Below are positions 59,932-64,000 of a stretch of 64,000 nt of DNA, piece after piece. The stretch comes from Hydnum rufescens UP504 (lineage: Eukaryota; Basidiomycota; Agaricomycetes; Cantharellales; Hydnaceae): assembly GCA_014904985.1 (NCBI GenBank), contig MU128929.1, positions 321,911-385,910 on the forward strand, written 5' to 3'. Below the pieces are notes generated by a model, which saw only the letters and a list, made by a program, of their open reading frames with translations, was not told where the DNA came from and did not search any database. A program made the position numbers and the translations under genes. Position 1 is the first letter of the stretch, and every line of letters starts with the position of its first letter.

Positions 59932-60157
59932 CTTATACAGGTACCACACCCACTGTGGCGGATGTGGTACCTGGGGCACCCATTTGGCATGGTCGCATTG
60001 CCATTGGGTGCATTACTGTATGTTGCGTCTTCATTTGGTGCATCTTCATTGGGTGTGTTGCTGTCTGTCACATCGTTTGGCACATCTTTGTTTGGGGCAT
60101 TGCCATTTGGGCCCTCGTTTCATGGGTTTTCGTCATGCCTGGATCCAAGGCCTCAAT

Positions 60158-60262
60158 CTAGAAGAATACAAACTGTTTTAGTATAAAGATTCAAAAGAGT
60201 GCAAAAAGAGCAGCTTTCACTGCTCTTTTTGCACTGTTGTATCTACTAGTAGAAAACCTCAC
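60158..60262 (-). repeat. Hairpin intron-like element 5 (105 bp)
   Basis: Donor GAG|GTGAGG at 60,262; hairpin 60,201-60,232; acceptor CTTCTAG at 60,158. Confidence 0.65.
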
Positions 60263-60710
60263 CTCATGACCACACACCCTTGGTGGCGGGTGTGTGGTCA
60301 CATGCTTGCCTTTCCAGGCAGTTGCGTGTTGTTGTTGTAGAAGTAAGATACTGAATTCAATGCTGGCAATTGCTGATACTCAAGAAGCACCCCAAGTGCC
60401 AGCACTACAAGCACAATACAGATTAATAGCAAGCATGTGGATGTGGAATATATAATATATAATAAATATTTGTTTAAAAATGTGAAGAAGAGGATGATAA
60501 TGAGCCAGAGCCCAATAAGGGATGATATGCCTCACGAGTAAAGGCTGTCACCCGTGCATGCCAGCTTGTACTCTTGCCTTAGTGGCTGCTTTGTCCATAC
60601 ATGGCTGGTACTCTTGCAGTAGGTGGCTGCTTTGAGCTTACCATAATAATGTCTGTATATACTGTACCTGCACTAAAATTCTATTTGACTCAATTCCTTA
60701 TATTCAGATC

Positions 60711-60882
60711 GTATCTCTTCTCCTATCCTGTAAGCCATAAAACTGGCTAGTACTCTCAGATGTTACCAGAGACTTTCTTTTCCCTCTCTCTGCTTGAGCC
60801 AACACCACCCTTCATTGTCCATGAAGGATGCTTACATAACATAGCCTTGTTCACTAAAGACAGCTTGAATTGTGTACAGTAG
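60711..60882 (+). repeat. 172-bp direct repeat, copy 2
   Basis: Second copy of 58,099-58,270, upstream of element 6 as the first is upstream of element 1. Confidence 0.85.
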
Positions 60883-61039
60883 TGGACACAGCCTGGTCAG
60901 CCAATTATCGGTATCTAACTAGATACTTCAAAGGTTGCATTTATATGCTCTAACTAGATATCAGACCCAGGGGGCCCCCAGGGGCCCCTGCAATTCAGTT
61001 GAGGGGGCCAGTCAAGCAGCCCAGGGGCCCCTGGGGCCC

Positions 61040-61156
61040 CTAGCCATTAGGATTATTGATTATTATTATATACACTAGGCTCACCCATGCACCCAAGAAG
61101 AGCAGCCACAGGCTGCTCTTCTTGCACAATTGTAGCTCCAGAGAAAAAAAACTTAC
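61040..61156 (-). repeat. Hairpin intron-like element 6 (117 bp)
   Basis: Donor AAG|GTAAGT at 61,156; hairpin 61,094-61,124; acceptor GGCTAG at 61,040 before a GGGGCCCC block. A relative of element 1. Confidence 0.65.
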
Positions 61157-61275
61157 CTTGAGAGTACCACACACCTGCCACAGCAGGTGTGGTACTTGCA
61201 TGTTTGTGGTTTCATTCACAGGGTTTGGTTTTGTTTGGTGGGTTTGGTGTTGGGGGTTTGTGTGGGGTTCAAGAT

Positions 61276-61382
61276 CTAGAAAAATTAAGGTGTTAGTTAA
61301 ACATTAAAACATTGCAAGAAGAGCAGCTTACACTGCTCTTCTTGCACTGCAAAAATAAAATAAAAAATAAGAAAAAACTCAG
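61276..61382 (-). repeat. Hairpin intron-like element 7 (107 bp)
   Basis: Altered donor (CAAGCTGAGT, as in element 3); hairpin 61,314-61,345; TTAACTAAC word; acceptor TTTCTAG at 61,276. Confidence 0.6.
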
Positions 61383-61635
61383 CTTGGAGTACCACACACC
61401 TGCTGCAGCAGGGTGTGTGGTTCCTGGGGCCACTCATTGGCTGTGTGTCATTTTGTGTCTTCAGTGGTCCTTCGCCCATGTGGTGTTCATTTGGCATGTG
61501 GCCTTTGGTGTGTGGGTTACTGTCTAGTGCATGTTTGTGTGGTGTGCTGTTGTTTCAGGGGGCTCAGGGTTTGTTTGGTGGGTCTTTACTTGGCAGGTGT
61601 CTGTTCTGTTCATTGGTTGTGGGTCAGCTGACAAC

Positions 61636-61737
61636 CTGGAAAAACAGATATGTTAGTTAGAAATTAAAACCAGCACAAAAAGAGCAGCAAAAGCTGCTCT
61701 TTTTGTGCAGCTGTATCTATTTGGGGGGGGGACTCAC
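61636..61737 (-). repeat. Hairpin intron-like element 8 (102 bp)
   Basis: Donor AAG|GTGAGT at 61,737; hairpin 61,673-61,708; CTAACTAAC word; acceptor TTTCCAG at 61,636. Confidence 0.7.
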
Positions 61738-61965
61738 CTTATATAGTACCACACACCCACTGCAGTGGGTGTGTGGTTCCTTGGGCCACTCATTGGGCAC
61801 ATTGTCATCTGTCACACCATCATCTGTCACATTGGGCATGTTATTGTCTGTTGTGTTGTCTTGCACATTGTTGTTTGGGTTGGCCTGTACCCAATCATTT
61901 AGGTGTCAATAGGTAGGGTTACAGGGGTTCTCGCATGGGTGTTTGTTTGTGCAGGAAGTGATGGC

Positions 61966-62070
61966 CTATAATATAAGATGGTATGTTAGTTTAGAGTGAA
62001 AGACCATGGAAAAAGAGCAGCTTTCACTGCTCTTTTTGCATGGCTGTAGCTCCCTGGGGGGGGGACTCAC
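61966..62070 (-). repeat. Hairpin intron-like element 9 (105 bp)
   Basis: Donor AAT|GTGAGT at 62,070; hairpin 62,009-62,038; AAACTAACAT word; acceptor ATTATAG at 61,966. Confidence 0.7.
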
Positions 62071-62361
62071 ATTATATAGTACCACACACCCACTGTGGTG
62101 GGTGTGCAGTTCCTGGGGGCCTCATGTGGTGTGGTTGCATCCTTGCTTGGTGCATTGCTGTAGGTCACATTGCCTTGTGTCACATTGGTGTGTGTTGTGC
62201 TACCATGTGTCATGTCTTTATTTGGCACATTGCCATTTGGCATGTTGCCATATGTCATGTTACCATATGTTGCATCGCCATGTGGCATGTCCTCATTTGG
62301 TGTGTTTCTGTGTGTCATGTTGCCATTTGGGCCCTTGTCACTCATGGGTTTTGTGGGCCTT

Positions 62362-62822
62362 TGTTAAGGGTTGTTCATAGTATGAGGAGTTGATTATGTA
62401 ATTGGTCACGTACAAAGACCAATCCTTAAGATGATTGACAAGGAGTTGCAGCATGAGGATTATGTAAGGTTGCAAAAGACAAGTATGTGAGAGGAGCAAG
62501 GCAGAGGACTAATTCTCAATGAAGCTTAACAAGAGAGGAGAGTTAGCGAGAGACAAAGGACTTAGTTGCGAGAGTGAGAGTTCAATCGAAGACAATATAT
62601 TCTTGATCTTCTAAGGAGCAAGGTTACAAGAAGTAGCTACTTATATACTGAGAGATCAAGGTGGGATTGGTAAGGTGGTTACTAAGAAGGGAAGGATGAA
62701 TAAAGGATGGAGTGGATTAATAAAGAAGGAGAATTGGGAGTTGTAAGCAATGGGCAGCAAAGTCATGTGATTGTGGGAGAGCCATGGTTAATCTTGTGAG
62801 GTTGCAAGTACAACTTGTAACA
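62362..62822. mobile_element. Solo LTR, 461 bp
   Basis: Begins TGTTA and ends TAACA, and is flanked by the 5-bp direct repeat GCCTT at 62,357-62,361 and 62,823-62,827. The paralogous segment at 60,121-60,160 lacks the insert. It is purine-rich, unlike the surrounding array, and contains no open frame. The internal retrotransposon region was lost, presumably by LTR-LTR recombination. Confidence 0.8.
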
Positions 62823-62842
62823 GCCTTGGACCAGGCCTCAAT

Positions 62843-62914
62843 CTAGAATAAACAACACATTAGTATAAAAATTCAAAGCAGCACAAAAAGAGCAGCTTTT
62901 GCTGCTCTTTTTGT
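62843..62914 (-). repeat. Hairpin intron-like element 10 (donor side not recognised)
   Basis: The acceptor TTCTAG at 62,843, the ACTAATG word and the hairpin 62,883-62,914 are present. Beyond the hairpin the sequence departs from the family and no donor is seen. Confidence 0.55.
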
Positions 62915-63129
62915 AATGAAGTGCCTCCCAGATTCAGGAGGGCACTTGTTGTCATACTTGGACAAAGCAGGTCAGCAGGGGGGGGAGTAGGATATGGGAG
63001 AATAGGAAGAGAAAGGGAAGTCACACTGCCCTCAGCACTAGCTTTGGACAGAGGAGCTGGACACAGAGCTAAGCACTGGCTTTGCTCTGAGTCCAGGGGA
63101 AAAGACACCTAATGCACCCTCAAAATAGT

Positions 63130-64000
63130 ACCTCTTAGGTGGTTTCCTTGGGGCTATACTTCCAGGCCAAGTTCCAGCAGATCGGCCTGATTTAGTGGAT
63201 CGTGTCTTTTATGAGAAGCTCAGTCTTCTATTCAAGACACTTGCTGTGGTGTTGGAAAACATTGGCATGTGTACATGTCATTGAATTCCAGAAACGTGGC
63301 CTACCCACATGCCCATCTTCTATTATGGATTGACTGGGAGGACAAACCTCAAACTTCAGAAGATCTTGACAAGGTCAGCTGGACTGTCATCACCTTATGC
63401 TCTCAACTGAGATATTGACTTAATAAACAGGTCATTTGGTCTCACCTACCAGATCCTGAGACACAACCAAGGCTCTATGCACAAGTGACATCAACCATGA
63501 TCCATTCCTGTAAAGTTGGCAGATGTCGTGATGTGGAGGATGGAAGATGCACCAAAGGCTTTCCAAAAAATTCCGTGATGAAACATCCATGGATGGGAAA
63601 GGATTTCCATTATATGCTCGCCCTGACAATGGCTGGACCTGGGTCAGCCATGGAAGACATATCACAATGGCCAATGTTGTTCCCTATAATCCACACTTGC
63701 TTATGCTCCTTGGATGTCATGTCAATGTTGAATTCTGTGCTAACATGCACAGTAGCACAAAGTACATCCACAAATACATCACCAAAGGTCCAGATCGAGC
63801 CACGCTTGAGATGAGATGTGATGAAATCAAGGAGTACATTGATGCACGATACATGGAGTACCAGAGGCCTGCTGGCACATTTTCCATTATGAGCTCCATG
63901 AGCAAATCCCAAAACATTGTCTGATTGCCCTTCCATCTCCCAGGTCAACATTTGGTCCACTTCAATCCTGAAGATACCCTTGCCAATATAGTGGAGGACA
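63130..64000 (+). mobile_element. Helitron Rep domain, frame-broken and cut by the window edge
   Basis: The plus strand reads ADRPDLVDRVFYEKLSLLFK, then IEFQKRGLP followed one frame over by the HUH motif region PHAHLL (near 63,290-63,310). Next come CKVGRCRDVEDGRCTKGFPK and FRDETSMDGKG, then VVPYNPHLLMLLGCHVNVEF, the two-tyrosine motif KYIHKYITKGPDRA (near 63.78 kb) and LPFHLPGQHLVHFNPEDTL at the edge. These are the order and motifs of the Helitron_like_N Rep nuclease of rolling-circle transposons. At least three frame changes make it non-functional as read. The helicase part would lie to the right of the window, and no Helitron terminus is visible. Confidence 0.85.

Larger units (their letters stand above)
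58845..62914 (-). repeat. Array of hairpin-bearing intron-like elements and exon-like segments
   Basis: Read on the minus strand, ten elements each start with a 5' splice-site-like word and contain a perfect GC-rich hairpin (arms built on AAGAGCAGC / GCTGCTCTT). They carry a branch-point-like ACTAAY word in most copies and end in YAG. Seven of them are 102-111 bp. Between them are paralogous segments of about 119-253 bp, most of which end with a shared CCACACACCC...GGGTGTGTGG-like palindrome directly before the next donor, and several of which encode Asn-rich pentapeptides. Individual elements are listed separately. Whether the whole is a transcribed gene or a satellite is unknown. Confidence 0.7.

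Noticed and set aside
59213..62842. Hairpin plus CTAG as Helitron 3' ends in tandem
   Set aside because: The hairpin lies about 40 nt from the CTAG instead of about 10, several copies end in CAG or TATAG, and no 5' TC ends are consistent. Kept only as a weak alternative to introns.
58944..62914. Regularly repeated hairpins as a CRISPR-like array
   Set aside because: Eukaryotic context, 200-400 bp spacing, paralogous rather than unique spacers, and splice-site words at fixed places.
1..64000. tRNA, rRNA or other structured RNA genes
   Set aside because: Scanning for B-box-like GGTTCGANTC words with a paired A-box found no convincing candidate. A covariance search would be needed to exclude them.

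Overview
The window looks like nuclear DNA of a filamentous basidiomycete fungus, most likely an Agaricomycete. Evidence: genes are densely interrupted by short introns (about 40-65 nt, GT-AG with two probable GC-AG), the conserved genes are eukaryotic (Rho-GEF, tRNA methyltransferase, RNA polymerase III subunit, COP9 signalosome subunit, mitochondrial carrier), and the kinases use the HGDLKG catalytic loop that is common in expanded Agaricomycete kinase families. I cannot name the species.

Layout. (1) 1-31.7 kb is gene-poor and built from degenerate segmental duplications. Module I carries a multicopy unknown gene family plus a protein kinase relic, at about 6.1-9.9, 12.3-16.0, 17.1-19.0 (inverted), 20.7-23.6 and 30.0-31.7 kb, with a remnant near 1.3-2.3 kb. 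Module II lies at about 9.9-12.3, 16.1-16.7 (inverted), 19.0-19.6 (inverted) and 19.6-20.8 kb. A 1-kb TIR transposon with 9-bp target duplications interrupts one copy of module II. A frame-broken COP9 signalosome subunit 7 gene (4.7-5.8 kb), the best preserved kinase gene (22.2-24.5 kb) and a secreted single-pass membrane protein gene (25.7-26.6 kb) lie among the repeats. (2) 31.8-37.9 kb is a large inverted repeat with arms of about 2.5 kb; each arm has a flavin-dependent monooxygenase gene, intact on the right and broken by two 1-nt changes on the left. (3) 38.5-53.7 kb is an ordinary compact gene block: acyl-CoA thioesterase-like (+), Trm140/METTL2-type tRNA methyltransferase (-), Rom2-type Rho1 GEF (+), an unrecognised Ser-rich protein (-), a Rim2-type mitochondrial pyrimidine nucleotide carrier (+), and RNA polymerase III subunit Rpc25 (+). 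(4) 55.9-57.9 kb is a frame-broken multi-pass membrane protein gene. (5) 58-63 kb is an array of near-identical ~105-bp intron-like elements on the minus strand, each with a perfect GAGCAGC/GCTGCTC hairpin, alternating with paralogous exon-like segments; a solo LTR with 5-bp target duplications sits inside it. (6) From 63.1 kb to the edge is a frame-broken Helitron Rep domain.

The core genes serve unrelated housekeeping roles (cell-wall integrity signalling, tRNA modification, Pol III transcription, mitochondrial nucleotide import), and I see no pathway cluster. The most unusual structures are the hairpin intron array, the monooxygenase palindrome and the Mutator-like element with its paralogous empty site. 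Single-nucleotide frame breaks recur in genes expected to be essential, so sequence error must be separated from real gene decay before any pseudogene call is trusted.
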